A DNA stretch of 64,000 nt from Pyrus communis. Taxonomy: Eukaryota > Streptophyta > Magnoliopsida > Rosales > Rosaceae. Of this stretch, positions 20,631 to 31,378 are shown one piece after another (positions within the stretch are counted from its first letter, which is position 1; each line of letters begins with the position of its first letter). The translations under genes and the position numbers were made by a program. The notes under the pieces are model-generated. The model was not told where the DNA came from. It made no database searches and worked only from the letters and a program-made list of their open reading frames with translations. The stretch is from assembly GCF_963583255.1 (NCBI RefSeq), contig NC_084807.1, positions 29,028,381 to 29,092,380 on the forward strand, given 5' to 3'.

Positions 20631-21542
20631 CTCAAGCTTGAGAATTTTTACATTAGAGAGACATCCAAGAAGCATACAAAATCGATAGGTATCATCTTCA
20701 CCATCCAATTCAGACTACCCAATATCTGCCTCCTCAAGTGATGACTGATTGTACAAGTAATGCTCATTTTTACATGTACCAAAACATGTATAGTGTTTGA
20801 GATTAGTTCCATGAACCATAAACTGGAAACCATGATCGGAGCCTCCATAATAATCTTCGTCTATAGTCAATCTCAACAGTTTTGGTGCACGAATATTGAC
20901 ATTCCTGACGTTCGACAAGAACCAGCACTGTGACAAACATAAATCTTCAAGGACTGGACAGCTAGAAAATAATTGGTTGGTCGAGTGTTCATCCGAGAAT
21001 TTAACATACTTGAGCTTCAAGGTTTTGGGGCTGGAGAAACATACTGTAGGGGGACGTTGGAGGACACTAGGCATGCATAGATCTAATTGCACAAGTGATA
21101 TGCTAGAAAACAAGCAGCAAGGCAACGCAAGTAATTGTGCATTCAGTATTTTTATTCGGGAAATGCTTATATCAATGTTGATAGATAAATTCTGCACATT
21201 CCGAAGCACTGCACCTTCGATCCAACGTATAATAAAAGGGCCAATATCTGTGTTATACTTATAACAGGGACGACATATATAATGGAAGCTTTTAACGAAA
21301 TGTCGCAGAAAAATCGCCCTATCCACATAGACCGAAAACTCTTGTATGTCCCGAACCCAGTAGAAGGGGAATCCGAGCAAGTCAATGATGGGATTGACGT
21401 ATCTCCATCTTTTTGATAATATGCACGTTCGAGCAGCTTCTCTAGGTTTAGAAAAGGAGAGAATGTGTTGAAGAATGTCGTCATGTAAATCACTCAAGCT
21501 TCTGTTACTGCTGCTAAGCTTTTCTTCTTCAAGATTATTCAT
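20631..21542 (-). pseudogene. F-box/LRR (FBL-type) gene with an in-frame stop
   Basis: The frame opens with ATG at 21542 and an N-terminal F-box at about residues 16-53 (LSDLHDDILQHILSFSKPRE, then AARTCILSKRWR). F-box proteins recruit substrates to SCF ubiquitin ligases via Skp1. LRR-like segments follow (LSINIDISISRI; FSSPKTLKLKYVKF; SCPVLEDLCLSQCWF; APKLLRLTIDEDYYGG). The frame stops after 275 residues at TAG 20717-20715. The same frame then continues SELDGEDDTYRFCMLLGCLS, NVKILKLE to a donor GTATGC at 20630. That continuation matches how related proteins proceed, so the TAG looks like a nonsense mutation. Typical family length is above 400 residues. It is either a pseudogene or an allele giving a shortened protein. 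Confidence 0.75.
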
Positions 21543-21984
21543 CTTTTGTTATTCACCAATACTAGCCTCACCTAATTTTTCAGAAAATGTATACGTTGAA
21601 ACCAATAAGGCAGCAAAGGAAGTCTTAAAAAAATGAGTGAAGAACTCATGCCTAATACGTGAACCAAGTAAGCAACGGAATTCGATATTGGGTGACTAAC
21701 GGGTGGGTTTGGCCGAGTTGACTCTCAACCCGTTAGGCAAGTTGACATGATCAATCGGGATATGATATGATGAAACCATTGCTGACCACCTAACCATCTT
21801 GACCGTACCACCCACCCAATTAGTTGTCAGGTTGGGTCAGTCGGGATCCGCAGGTTGCATATGAACAAGGAGTATAGTTTGGAAGATTTTGTCACCTTGA
21901 GTAGAAGGAGTGGCTAGCTATTCAAGGATCAGTGGTTATGGAGGATGCAGCCACCAAAAAATTATAGGTAGTCACAAGGGAGAA

Positions 21985-22470
21985 GGTTCAGTGTTCATCC
22001 GAGTATTTAACAAATTAGAGCATTGAGGTTTTGAGGCTTGAAAGAAATACAGTAGGGGGAAGTTGGAGGACATGATCTTGCACACTTAAAACTAAACGCT
22101 CAAGTGAATTGCAAGAAAACAATCATTACTCAACTTGTTGTACAATGGTGTCGTTGAGTACTTTGCAAGATGGAAAGAAAAAACCTGAACATTTCACACT
22201 CATACAGCTTCGATCCAATACGCAATGGCCGCATTGACAGGGGCAATTTTATCAGCCTCACAAGTAAGAAGGAACCTATTTATGAAATCTGGAAAGAGAA
22301 TCGCCCTTTCCAACTTAGGTACGTAGTAGCAGAAGTGATGCAAAGTCAATGTTGGGATTCAACTTCCATACGTATTTCCACCTTTTTGATAATATGCTCG
22401 TTTGAACCGCTTCTCAAGGTTCGAAGAAGGATATGATGTGTTGAAGAATGTCGTCACGAATAAGACTTAG
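21985..22470 (-). pseudogene. Fragment of a second F-box/LRR gene
   Basis: Stretches match the gene at 20631-21542 in the same orientation. Near 21990, gttcatccgagtatttaaca is followed by acagtagggggaagttggag. Near 22380, acctttttgataatatgctc is followed by tgtgttgaagaatgtcgtca. The middle is shortened and no frame stays open. The F-box start region itself is lost after about 22470. Confidence 0.8.
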
Positions 22471-22612
22471 TGCTTCGCTCAGATATATGGGCATTGCACC
22501 AAATTTCATTTGATTTCTATCCCCAAACGTGACGTCAGGAATAAGATTTAGTGCTTTGCTCTGATATATGAGCATTTGGCCGAATTTCATTGATTTCTGT
22601 CCCCAAACGGCA
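22464..22612. repeat. Imperfect direct repeat, about 80 bp
   Basis: aagacttagtgcttcgctca (22464) and aagatttagtgctttgctct (22544) are each followed by gatatatg.gcatt, then tttgatttctatccccaaac or its close match. It lies at the end of the F-box fragment. Confidence 0.7.
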
Positions 22613-23464
22613 TTTTAAGTTTTGAGGACAATGTTTGGATTTTGGTACTTTCTTAAGAAATTTTCAATTCTTTTATATTAAATTCCCAACTAGGGTTGTG
22701 GTAAACTACAAACACATATGTTAAGGCTGTTGAGGCTGTTGAGGTTTTCTTAATGGTGAATCATATTACAATTGAATTTTGGCTTAGAGTATTTTCTTCA
22801 ATTTTCATGTTATACTTACCACACTGGGTAAAAATAATAATAACTGAAGAAGTTAAAGATGATATTGTAATAAGATGAAGATTTCACAATAGTCGTTGTC
22901 TCAATTTTTTCAATACAAATAATATATTTACAATAAAAAGACGGATATTTGAACTAAACTACACAATAAGTCTGCTAATCATAATAATTTGGTTCAAAGT
23001 TGTATTCAACGAGAAACTTAATACTTTTGACTTATCATATAAACGAATAAGTGTCCCCACCCCAATTCTTATATATGTATTAGTTACATGTGAGTGTGTG
23101 CCTAACTCTAAACTTATGTATAAACATAAGTATGCCCACCCTAATTGCCCTAACCCTACAGCTGGTTCCAGAGAAACCAACATGATCGACTAGTACCGGG
23201 CCCATGCACCCACTTTTTCTATGTGCAGCCCTTTCTTTCCTTTTCTTTTCTTTCTCGTAAAGTAAACCTAATCATGTATTTAATTATGACGTACCACCAA
23301 CTCCAATATTTCCTGGGACCTAATAATACTTTTCATTCAACGAGTAAAAGTACTCTCTCCCCTTTTGTTTCATTTGGAGTAACGCGATCCAAATAAGAGA
23401 AGAACACCACCTGTATAAGAGATGAAGATGATCATATCAGAGTTTATGTATCACGAAGGAAGCT

Positions 23465-23549
23465 GGTAACTTTGAGGGGAATGTTACCTGGTACAAGATT
23501 ACCTAAATCGGTAATTTCTTGGACCAGGCTTCATTCCCCTCAATTACTG
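23465..23549 (+). ncRNA. MIR166: MIR166 microRNA precursor
   Basis: The 3' arm (23519-23539) carries a 21-nt miR166-like sequence starting TTGGACCAGG and ending CTTCATTCCCC. It differs from canonical miR166 only at position 2 (T for C). The 5' arm (23478-23498) starts GGAATGTTACCTGG, the usual miR166* form. The arms pair with four mismatches (miRNA positions 4, 11, 12 and 13) and no bulge, leave 2-nt 3' overhangs, and close with ATTACC/GGTAAT around a 6-nt loop. The lower stem (ggtaactttgagg / cctcaattac) also pairs. From family knowledge miR166 directs cleavage of class III HD-Zip mRNAs, controlling leaf polarity, meristem and vascular patterning. The primary transcript ends are not visible. 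Confidence 0.95.
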
Positions 23550-24325
23550 TTTCCATCTAATTTGCCAAACATCTCTCTTCATGTAAATTATTAGTTCACC
23601 AATCCCGATGCCCCGCAGAGATGATCGAAACCTGATCCCAGATGATCGATGGATCTTCAGGTATTTGAATTTCGACTAAACCCCTTTTTTTCTGCTTATT
23701 TTGACAGATTAGTTCAATGATGATGCGGGCTTAGTTTGATCGTACTGCAGGTATGAAAAAAGAAAGAAAAAAAAAATCAATCATTTGCTTTTGACTTATG
23801 ATTCATGTCTTTCAACATTAAGACTGTTTGTGAATTTCTTTCAGTCTTTTCCTTCTTGTTCATCCTTGAATAGATCTTTTGTCATGATGAGCACAACCCT
23901 AAATTGCAATCTGTGTACTTGTCTTTGGCCTTAGCTGGGGTTAAACTCCCTAGGGTTTTTATTTTTTTATTTTTTAAGATCAATTGAAATTAGGGTTTTC
24001 ATCTATTGTATAATCTGGATCCTTTACCCGATTACAAAATGAGTAACTGTTAATTACTTTAGTTGTAGTGGTAGTGGGCGGCGGGTGGAGTTTGTAGAGC
24101 TGTATTCACAACATCAGTTCAGTATAAGATAATATTCATCTCCATTCTCCACCCTTCTCAGCAGCTTTACTAATTAATATTCTACTGATCTGACTATATT
24201 ATTTGTTCCATTGAATAATGTATTGATACATGCTTTTAGTGGAAGACATGGATTCGAATCTTATTTGTATCGTGGATGAAATTGCCGTGAAGATATATCG
24301 GCACCGATCAGAGTGCGTACATACA

Positions 24326-24328
<3 letters not shown>

Positions 24329-24361
<33 letters not shown>
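24329..24361. repeat. (AT)n microsatellite
   Basis: About sixteen AT units following catacatgc. It lies in the intergenic stretch downstream of MIR166. Confidence 0.95.
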
Positions 24362-24362
<1 letters not shown>

Positions 24363-24729
24363 TGCAGTATTGATTCCTTTTATTGTGATCGGTTTCCTTT
24401 TGTAAAAGAGGTATTTCTTTCATCTTTTGAACATATATTTCTTTACAATGCATGCCATCTATCCTTTTGATGTTTGTGCGTGTGCACGTGTATCTGTCTA
24501 TGGAAATCTGAGAGAGGTTTTGTTAGATCAACTGAAAATAATTTCAGTTAGAAAGAGAGCAAGAGCAAACACATTCTTTACCAGAAAATATAAAGTTCCG
24601 TTAGGTTATTTCTATTTCAGTTTGTTCAATTTGTATACAACATGATCATCCTGCACATTGCTCAATTACATTTGTGATCACCAATCACCCATATATATTA
24701 GCATAGACTTCCAGAAACACACACACACA

Positions 24730-24756
24730 AATATATATATATATATATATATATAA
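24730..24756. repeat. (AC)n(AT)n compound microsatellite
   Basis: A short acacacacac run directly precedes about thirteen AT units. Confidence 0.95.
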
Positions 24757-24834
24757 ACAGTTCAAATTGTAATCTGTTTGATCAATATTCCAATATCCCA
24801 TCCTTTTTAATTTGAACCTTCATTTTTTTTACAC

Positions 24835-25015
24835 CGGCAATACTATATATTGCGCATTAATCACCACAAAAAGAGCTGACAATATCCACTGATCTTAGTT
24901 ACACATGATAAGGTGGGCAAAATGTCTATCGATGAATGAACGTGATAAGGTGGACAATATCCACTGATCTTAGTTGCACGTGATAAGGTCCGCAATACTA
25001 TATATTGCGCATTTT
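24835..25015. repeat. Nested direct repeats around a palindromic 22-mer
   Basis: gcaatactatatattgcgca occurs at about 24837 and 24991. Between them lie two near-copies of caatatccactgatcttagt, each followed by t(a/g)caca/cgtgataaggt; a further cgtgataaggtgg occurs between them. No coding frame is supported. Confidence 0.7.
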
Positions 25016-25554
25016 TTTTACTCCCTCCCATATTTAGATATGCCAAGCCGGTTATCTGTTACTTTTTCTGGCCTGCAGACTAATTAAAATGGAGTGATGT
25101 TATTTGGATCATAAAATTGACACACTTATCAATACATGTAGCTCTTACATGCAATAATAAGATTTATTTTTATAGGAGACTGTAGAAAGTGTTGGCAAAT
25201 GCATCCAGTGTGTCTCAGACTCTCAATAGTTGTATTGTTTACAATCACGTGTGCATGAGCACTAACACTGAACTCTTATCTTCAAATAAATTATTTCGAA
25301 AAATTGAGAATCGAACAAAATGAGCCGAATATTGAATTGAAGCCGAAAAAAATCGAACCAAATTGCCCATTTTCAACGATACATTTATATGGGAATGCGA
25401 ACTGGGATTAGTTATTGTACTGGATCGAGCAATAAGCATGTATAAATGCATATGGTGTTTCATGCACGTTCTTAGTTTCTCATGTACTAAAGGTTGGTAA
25501 GCTAGCAAGCTTGTAGTACTGTCTAAAGTTTAGGCCAGGCCACAACCGCGCGCA

Positions 25555-26125
25555 TGATTAGTAAAACAAATATTAATTTGACAATTTATATGTTATTATA
25601 TGGTGTGTAGTGGGTTGCAGGTGAGCAATATGTGCGTGACAAAGTTAGAAGGAAAAAGACTTGTATCTATTCTCCGGGGGGAATGGAAAGTACTGTTTAC
25701 TGGAAATGTAGGTTTTATGTATTTGGTAAATCAAATGATGTAGATGTTGGTGATTTAATTATTACTTAAGTATTAATCATTAATATGCTTATTTTGTATT
25801 GATAGCATATTATTTGATTTAAAATTTTAGTATCTTTAGCATTATTCTTTATATATCGCAGCTGCAGTCAAGTCGATGAGGCATCATGCCTTAATGCACT
25901 TTTATTTCCGTTCATTCCGCTAAATGTAAAAGATGAGGATATGTTAATAATTTTACCTTAGTTTTTGGGATCGACAAAAGCAAAGTTTTCTGGTTTTATT
26001 TGTGCAAAGATATATTAATCTCAAGAGTGATTCTTTAAGAATGGCTGCACTGGCTGTGGGTTGCACTATTGCATACACCAATTCCGGCCAATTGTGGCAG
26101 TGCAATAGTTGCTCTGCTCCCATTA
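25555..26125 (+). repeat. Local duplication, unit 1
   Basis: It shares ordered blocks with unit 2 at 26398-27075: gtaaaacaaa, tatggtg.gtagtgggttgcag, aaaaggacttgta/tttta, gtcgatgaggcatcatgcc, aatgcacttt, ccgctaaatgtaaa, aaaagcaaagttttctgg, gtgattctttaagaatg and gtgcaatagttgct. The copies are clearly diverged with indels, so the event is old. Confidence 0.75.
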
Positions 26126-26397
26126 TATTGATTTCCACGTGAGAAATAAACTTATTGGATTTGAACCGGATCGTCCTAATTTATATCTTATTCGTTTATT
26201 AATCAGATGTTCGTATTCGTATTTTGGGATTCAACTTGTCAACCTAGCTGTATTTGATATGATTCGTATTTGGGTAATGATCGAATTCCATGTTTCAAGA
26301 ATAAAAATATTAAAATTTTATTAGTAATATTTGTTCTTCATTTGTGTTTGATCAAATTTGTGTTTCGTTTGATGTCTGGACCACAACCACATGATTA

Positions 26398-27075
26398 TCG
26401 TAAAACAAACATTTGACATTTCTATATATGTATGTATCATATGGTGAATAGTGGGTTGCAGTTGCAGGTGTGCAAGGTTCGAAACAAAGTAATTACAAAG
26501 AAAAGGACTTTTATTTTCACGAGGTTGAACAAAAAGCCGTAATTGGAATGGAGTAGCATTCTCATCTCCTTCCTTTCCTTACCCTCCTCTCTCGCTTTCT
26601 TTGTTATCTTTCTTTCTCTATAAATATGTCAACAAAAAAAGTCGATATTGCTTAATCATAATCGTTCAAGTAGGAAAGAACTAGAAGGGAAATAAATTTA
26701 AAGAGAAGAAAATTATACTCCAACTAGAACTGCAGGTTTTATATATATTGCCACCTACAGACTGCAGCCAAAAGAAGAGAGATAAATTTAGAGAGAAGAA
26801 AATCATACCCCAACTGGAACTGCAGGTTTTATATATATTGCCACCTACAGACTGCAGCCAAGTGAGTCGATGAAGCATCATGCCATAATGCACTTTTTAT
26901 TTCCATTATTCCGCCAAATGTAAACGATGAAAATAAATTCAATTAATAAATTGCACTCATTTTAGTATCACCAAAAGCAAATTTTCTGGTTCTATTTCTG
27001 CAAAAGATATATAAGTTTCAAAAGTGATTCTTTATGGATGCTGCAGTGCAATAGTTGCTTTACTCTCCATTGCAA
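26398..27075 (+). repeat. Local duplication, unit 2
   Basis: The counterpart of 25555-26125, longer because it contains a pyrimidine-rich insert near 26560-26625 and a 90-bp tandem duplication at 26681-26860. No conserved reading frame is seen in either unit. Confidence 0.75.
26681..26860. repeat. 90-bp tandem duplication
   Basis: Two adjacent units share tgcaggttttatatatattg and then ccacctacagactgcagcca, at 26731/26821 and 26751/26841, giving an exact 90-bp period. The second unit differs at a few bases. Confidence 0.9.
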
Positions 27076-28270
27076 TTTACAGAATTGACTACAATATTTA
27101 TAAATACTTAGTAATATCACCTTCTGAAAGTCATATTCATATATACTATTTAGATGTCACTACAACAAATCTAACTGTTATATTGTGATAGTATTACGTA
27201 CAGTAAATATTGTACCAAAATTCACAAGATACAAAAATATACAATATATATTAAAGATGTGACCATTTAACAGAATGTATGGTTGCAATTATCTTACGTC
27301 TAAAATTCTAGTCTTACAATTATCATTTATCTTTTTATGCATATAAATATGATTAGGCTTGAAATTACCCAAATGTGGAATGGTATGTGCTAAAAACAAT
27401 CCATCTAAGTTGTCATGCAGATCATGCTCAACCGTGTTAAATCCAATTACAGGCCGCAAAAATTAACAAAAATTCTAGAATATAAGGTTTTGATCTGTAT
27501 CTTCTTAACTAACAATTTTAACTTCTTTTTTCCTCACCAAGAAGCCAACAATAACATTCTATTAATTCGTAGATAGAATTTATCTCAAAACATTTTAAAA
27601 ATAAATAATAAAAATAATGTCTATAATAAAATTCCAAAAAAAAAAAAAATCTAACCGTAAAAAGCCGAAATGGAAGGAGACATCTCATTACACCACATTT
27701 CTCCTCCTCCCTTGACTCTCCCTCCCTCTCTCTATCTTAGGTTTCTAAACCCCAAATCATTGATTGCTCTTCCTTCGTTGCGGCTGTCTAACAGCCTGTT
27801 TCCCGGTGGTCGGGAATCGGGGAGAGAAATAAGTCTCGATCGTTCTCTCCCCAAATCTTCTTCCGACGTAAACCCCCTCCCAATGCCCTCTTCCTCCTCA
27901 TTTTTTCCATATTCCACCTTTACCTCCTCCAATATTGTTCCTCAGTACTCTATCCAATATTTATTCACCATATCCATTCCATGCATAATCCCCGGTCCCA
28001 CCAGGTTCCGCCGCCTCACTCACCGCCACGGCCACCAGCCTTATTGCCGCCCTTACTTTTGTACAACAACATTGATCACATCTCCTCTTGTTTTACCGTA
28101 GCCGCGTGGTTAGGTAGCAACATATCGATATCGATATAAATACATTTATCGATTACCCATCGATATATACAAAGGAGGACAAACAAAAGGAGGGTTTGTC
28201 ATAGCTATATAGCAAATCCTTATATCCATCCTTCATCGAGATCATCAGATAGATCGAGAGAGAGATACAA
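27076..28270. other. Intergenic and promoter side of the membrane-protein gene
   Basis: 27076-27660 is AT-rich with no gene. 27670-28101 is a C/T-rich stretch with a 143-codon plus-strand ORF that looks like low-complexity leader sequence (Ser/Pro-rich, no domain). 28120-28160 contains several atcgata repeats. It may be promoter or an upstream transcribed region. Confidence 0.4.
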
Positions 28271-28273
28271 TAT

Positions 28274-28328
28274 TATTGATTAACTAATTAATTGATTTGT
28301 TACAAATTAATTAATTAGTTAATCAATC
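28274..28328 (+). promoter_or_regulatory. Near-perfect hairpin just upstream of the start codon
   Basis: attgattaactaattaattg then attt, a short gttac loop, then the matching inverse half ending agttaatcaat. The stem is about 24 bp and ends 18 bp before the ATG at 28347. If transcribed it would form a stable (though AU-rich) 5' UTR stem that could slow ribosome scanning; if not, it could be a palindromic homeodomain-type binding site. Both roles are inference. Confidence 0.6.
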
Positions 28329-28346
28329 CAATTGATATTTCGCTCG

Positions 28347-29309
28347 ATGTTCTTCATTCCTTCGACGCCATTCCTCGACTCCGCCTTCGACGTTGCCACC
28401 TTACTATTCATCTCCGCCCTCATCGTCCTCTCCCTCCTCTCCCTCTCCTTCATCTTCCACCTCTGCTTCAAGTCCCGCACTGCCCTCCACCTCCAGCACT
28501 TCAACTCCCTCTGGACCGTCCGATTCCTCCTTGTCATATTCATCATCTTCTGGTCCCTCAACGAGCTCCTCCGCATCCCCACCCTCCGCCGCACCTACCT
28601 ATACCCTTTCCTCTCCGTCCTCGGCTCCTTCGAGGAGCCCCAGTTTTGCAAAATTCACGTGGCCCTCTCGTTAGGGTTCTTCGAGCCCGCGTTCCTCGTC
28701 ACCCTGCTCTTCCTCGTCGACGTCTCCACTGAAAAGAAGACCCCCAATGTCTCCTGGGCCATCGCCTTCGTCCTCGCCACGTGTCTTCCCATGCTTCTGG
28801 TGCAGGTCCTCTTCCTGTTCTTCCACCCCTTCCACAAGCTCCACCTCCCGCTGCCGGAGATTTTCGTACGGAACTATGTCGTCCATAAGGTCGAGTACGG
28901 CAGCAGAATGGTTTCATGCACATACCCTTTGTTGAACACCATCATGTTCGCCGCATTTGGCGGCGCGTTCTCGATGTGGTTTTTGTTTTCATGCTGGAAG
29001 GTTTTGTCCTTGGTGATCAACAAGGGGCTGAGGTTAAGGATTTACACCCTTGCTGCAACCGTATTGGTGCCGCTTCCGCTGCAGATTATTCTCATGGGGA
29101 TGACCGTGTTGTGGAAGCCGGACCACCCAGCGTTCACAGCCGTCTCATTTGCTGCGTTTTTGTCGACGCTAATTTGTGCAGCCGTGGGGCAGGGCATTTT
29201 GGTCATTAAGCCCATCGTGGACTCGTTGGCTGCCGGAGGGGATTGCTGCCGCTGGAATGGGAAGCCGAAGACGACGGAGGGGGTGGAGATAACTGTGTCG
29301 GCTGATTAA
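28347..29309 (+). CDS. Seven-span plant membrane protein of unknown function
   Basis: An intronless frame of 320 residues starting at ATG 28347; the frame stays open five codons upstream but has no other ATG. By eye seven hydrophobic spans are present, at about residues 15-41, 55-76, 101-125, 136-160, 190-222, 228-250 and 259-283. They are separated by short loops (LLRIPTLRRTYLYP; HPFHKLHLPLPEIF). The C-terminal tail is soluble and Lys/Thr-rich with a CC pair (GGDCCRW). It resembles a plant-specific family that I recall from Arabidopsis as including At1g10660 and At5g62960, some of whose members were proposed as 7TM receptor-like. That identification is tentative and no biochemical role can be read. 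The high GC of the first 500 bp contrasts with the AT-rich flanks. Confidence 0.8.
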   Translation: MFFIPSTPFLDSAFDVATLLFISALIVLSLLSLSFIFHLCFKSRTALHLQHFNSLWTVRFLLVIFIIFWSLNELLRIPTLRRTYLYPFLSVLGSFEEPQFCKIHVALSLGFFEPAFLVTLLFLVDVSTEKKTPNVSWAIAFVLATCLPMLLVQVLFLFFHPFHKLHLPLPEIFVRNYVVHKVEYGSRMVSCTYPLLNTIMFAAFGGAFSMWFLFSCWKVLSLVINKGLRLRIYTLAATVLVPLPLQIILMGMTVLWKPDHPAFTAVSFAAFLSTLICAAVGQGILVIKPIVDSLAAGGDCCRWNGKPKTTEGVEITVSAD

Positions 29310-29698
29310 GTAAATCATTTATTGGACGTAAATTACAACACAATGCATTCGATGATGACGATGAGGAGGAAGACTAGATGTTAGAAATATGAGGGCCTTT
29401 CGGTCACTTCACCATTCAAGAAATCTTTGTTTCTTTTTTGGGTAATTAAGTACAAACATTATGGAGGAATTCAGAAGAGGAAAATGTGAAGCTCGTATGC
29501 ATGAATGTTTGATGTGTTTTCCTTTCTTCTCCCTCTAGATTTGGTATAGAATTATCTTTTTCTTTAATTTTGGCTAAATTACTACAGATTGTGATGATGA
29601 AATGAGAAAATCATGTGTTGTCACACATTACTTTTCAAGTCTTCAAGCGTTTATTGTTCCCATACCAATGTCCTACTATACACATTTATATATAAATA

Positions 29699-29720
29699 TT
29701 ATATATATATATATATATAT
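29699..29720. repeat. (AT)n microsatellite
   Basis: About eleven AT units downstream of the membrane-protein gene. Confidence 0.9.
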
Positions 29721-30061
29721 GAAATATTCAAGCTGCTGCATGTTTATTTTATGGGGATTGGATGGAATGATTTAAATAGTTCATTAGGTTCTTTATTTAG
29801 TTTTTCAAAAGGATATTGAATAGTTACGGTAAATGATTTGTGTGAGATAAAGTAATATATAACGAAACTCAACTCACATGTCTCTAGTCATAACTATCTA
29901 CTTATACAGTTACGATATTTCGATTATGAAGATTAAATCATGTTGATACTTCAATCTAGATGTAATAGACTTTCAGAGATTCATGCATATATCTTATGTA
30001 CAAAGTTGCAAACAATTGAGAATACTTATGCACACGATAATAGGTAATTTCTCTAGTACCA

Positions 30062-30064
<3 letters not shown>

Positions 30065-30100
<36 letters not shown>
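30065..30100. repeat. (AT)n microsatellite
   Basis: About eighteen AT units. Confidence 0.95.
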
Positions 30101-30105
<5 letters not shown>

Positions 30106-31378
30106 TTAAAAGGAAATCAACTATTAGTTTTGCCAGTTTACCTTTTTAAATGTCTAAAATACTCATAAAGGCATTTCAATCTTCCTGGTCAGTATCGTGT
30201 GATTCACCAGCGCTAAAAATTGAACCTAGAACTCGTTATGTGGAATACAGGCCTAAAATTCGTCACAACCACCAAGTCACCCTATGGCTGAAATCATTCC
30301 TTCTAATGAACCCGAGATTTTTCACTTGTAACAACATATTTTTTGTAGTGTAATTTTCATAATATTTTACTTAATTGCTTTCCATTATCATGAATTCCAG
30401 TTCAAGCCCATTGAGAAATGGTCCTCATTAGATTGACGGCCTGGTTATGCGAACGGATTGGACTTCTCCATGTCCGTCATTTACTACCAAACCCAAATCT
30501 TGAGCAGAGACGACCAGCAATTGCCCAACTCATACTTTCATGTATCAATGTTCATAATTTTAATCTAAATTACACTTTCTGTTTTATGTTATTTTCCGGT
30601 ACAATTTTGTTTTGTTTACAACATGAAGTGCAGATTTTGATCACAAAGAAAAGGGAAAACGTCGACATATAATACAATTAGAATGTGTGTGCAACGATAC
30701 AACTGTTGTTTTATAAAATTATATAAGGATTGGGCAGCTAATGTGTGCGAGAATTTTATGTTGGACAGTTTTTATTTCTTTACTGAGGCAGAAACTCGGG
30801 GCAAAAAAAAGATAGAGGAATATCTAAGAACACTTGGAAAGAGATTCTAAGAAAAGACACAGAGTAGTTGGAGCTCACAAAAAGCTTTGTGTAAAATAGA
30901 GTGCAGTAGCGTTCTAGAATTCATACAACCGATCACACTTAGTGGCATGAGACTTTATTATTGTTATTTTATTTATTAATATTTTGACCAGTAAAATTTG
31001 GAAATGAATAAGAAAGAAAAAGAAACAACCATATGATCATTCAAGAAATTTGAAATAGTTCTCGACAAAAAATTGCGCACCTACCTTAGTGCGTTCATAT
31101 TGATTCTTCTTTGTCCCAAAGCAAAGTTCCCATTCATATTTTTTTGATATAGTTTTGTTTTAAACTTATAGAGCACATTAGAACATCTTTAAAAGAGATT
31201 TAAAAATGTCAGTGAGCATCCAACCGGTAAGCCAAATGCTGATTTGGACTGAAGGAGGAGCTTCCAGCGTAAAAAATAGAAGCAAGAGAGGTTGATGCTA
31301 AATTATTTTTAATTTGATTACGGGTAAGAGTAGGGCCTACCATGAATACAACCTATTTTGTGGAAAGTGATGCTTTTC
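30101..31378. other. Intergenic, nothing supported
   Basis: Short ORFs at 30150-30353 and 30418-30672 show no family features. The sequence is AT-rich with no RNA gene that I can recognise. Confidence 0.5.

Noticed and set aside
26035..26115. Hairpin ctattgca..tgcaatag considered as a miRNA precursor
   Set aside because: Pairing is interrupted and no known miRNA sequence is present; kept only as part of the duplication finding.
27670..28101. 143-codon Ser/Pro-rich ORF on the plus strand
   Set aside because: Low-complexity, C/T-rich composition, no domain, no splice partner; more like a pyrimidine-rich promoter or leader.
28319..28923. Several ORFs overlapping the seven-span protein gene on both strands (Ser/Pro-rich plus, Arg-rich minus)
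   Set aside because: Shadows in other frames of a GC-rich coding region.
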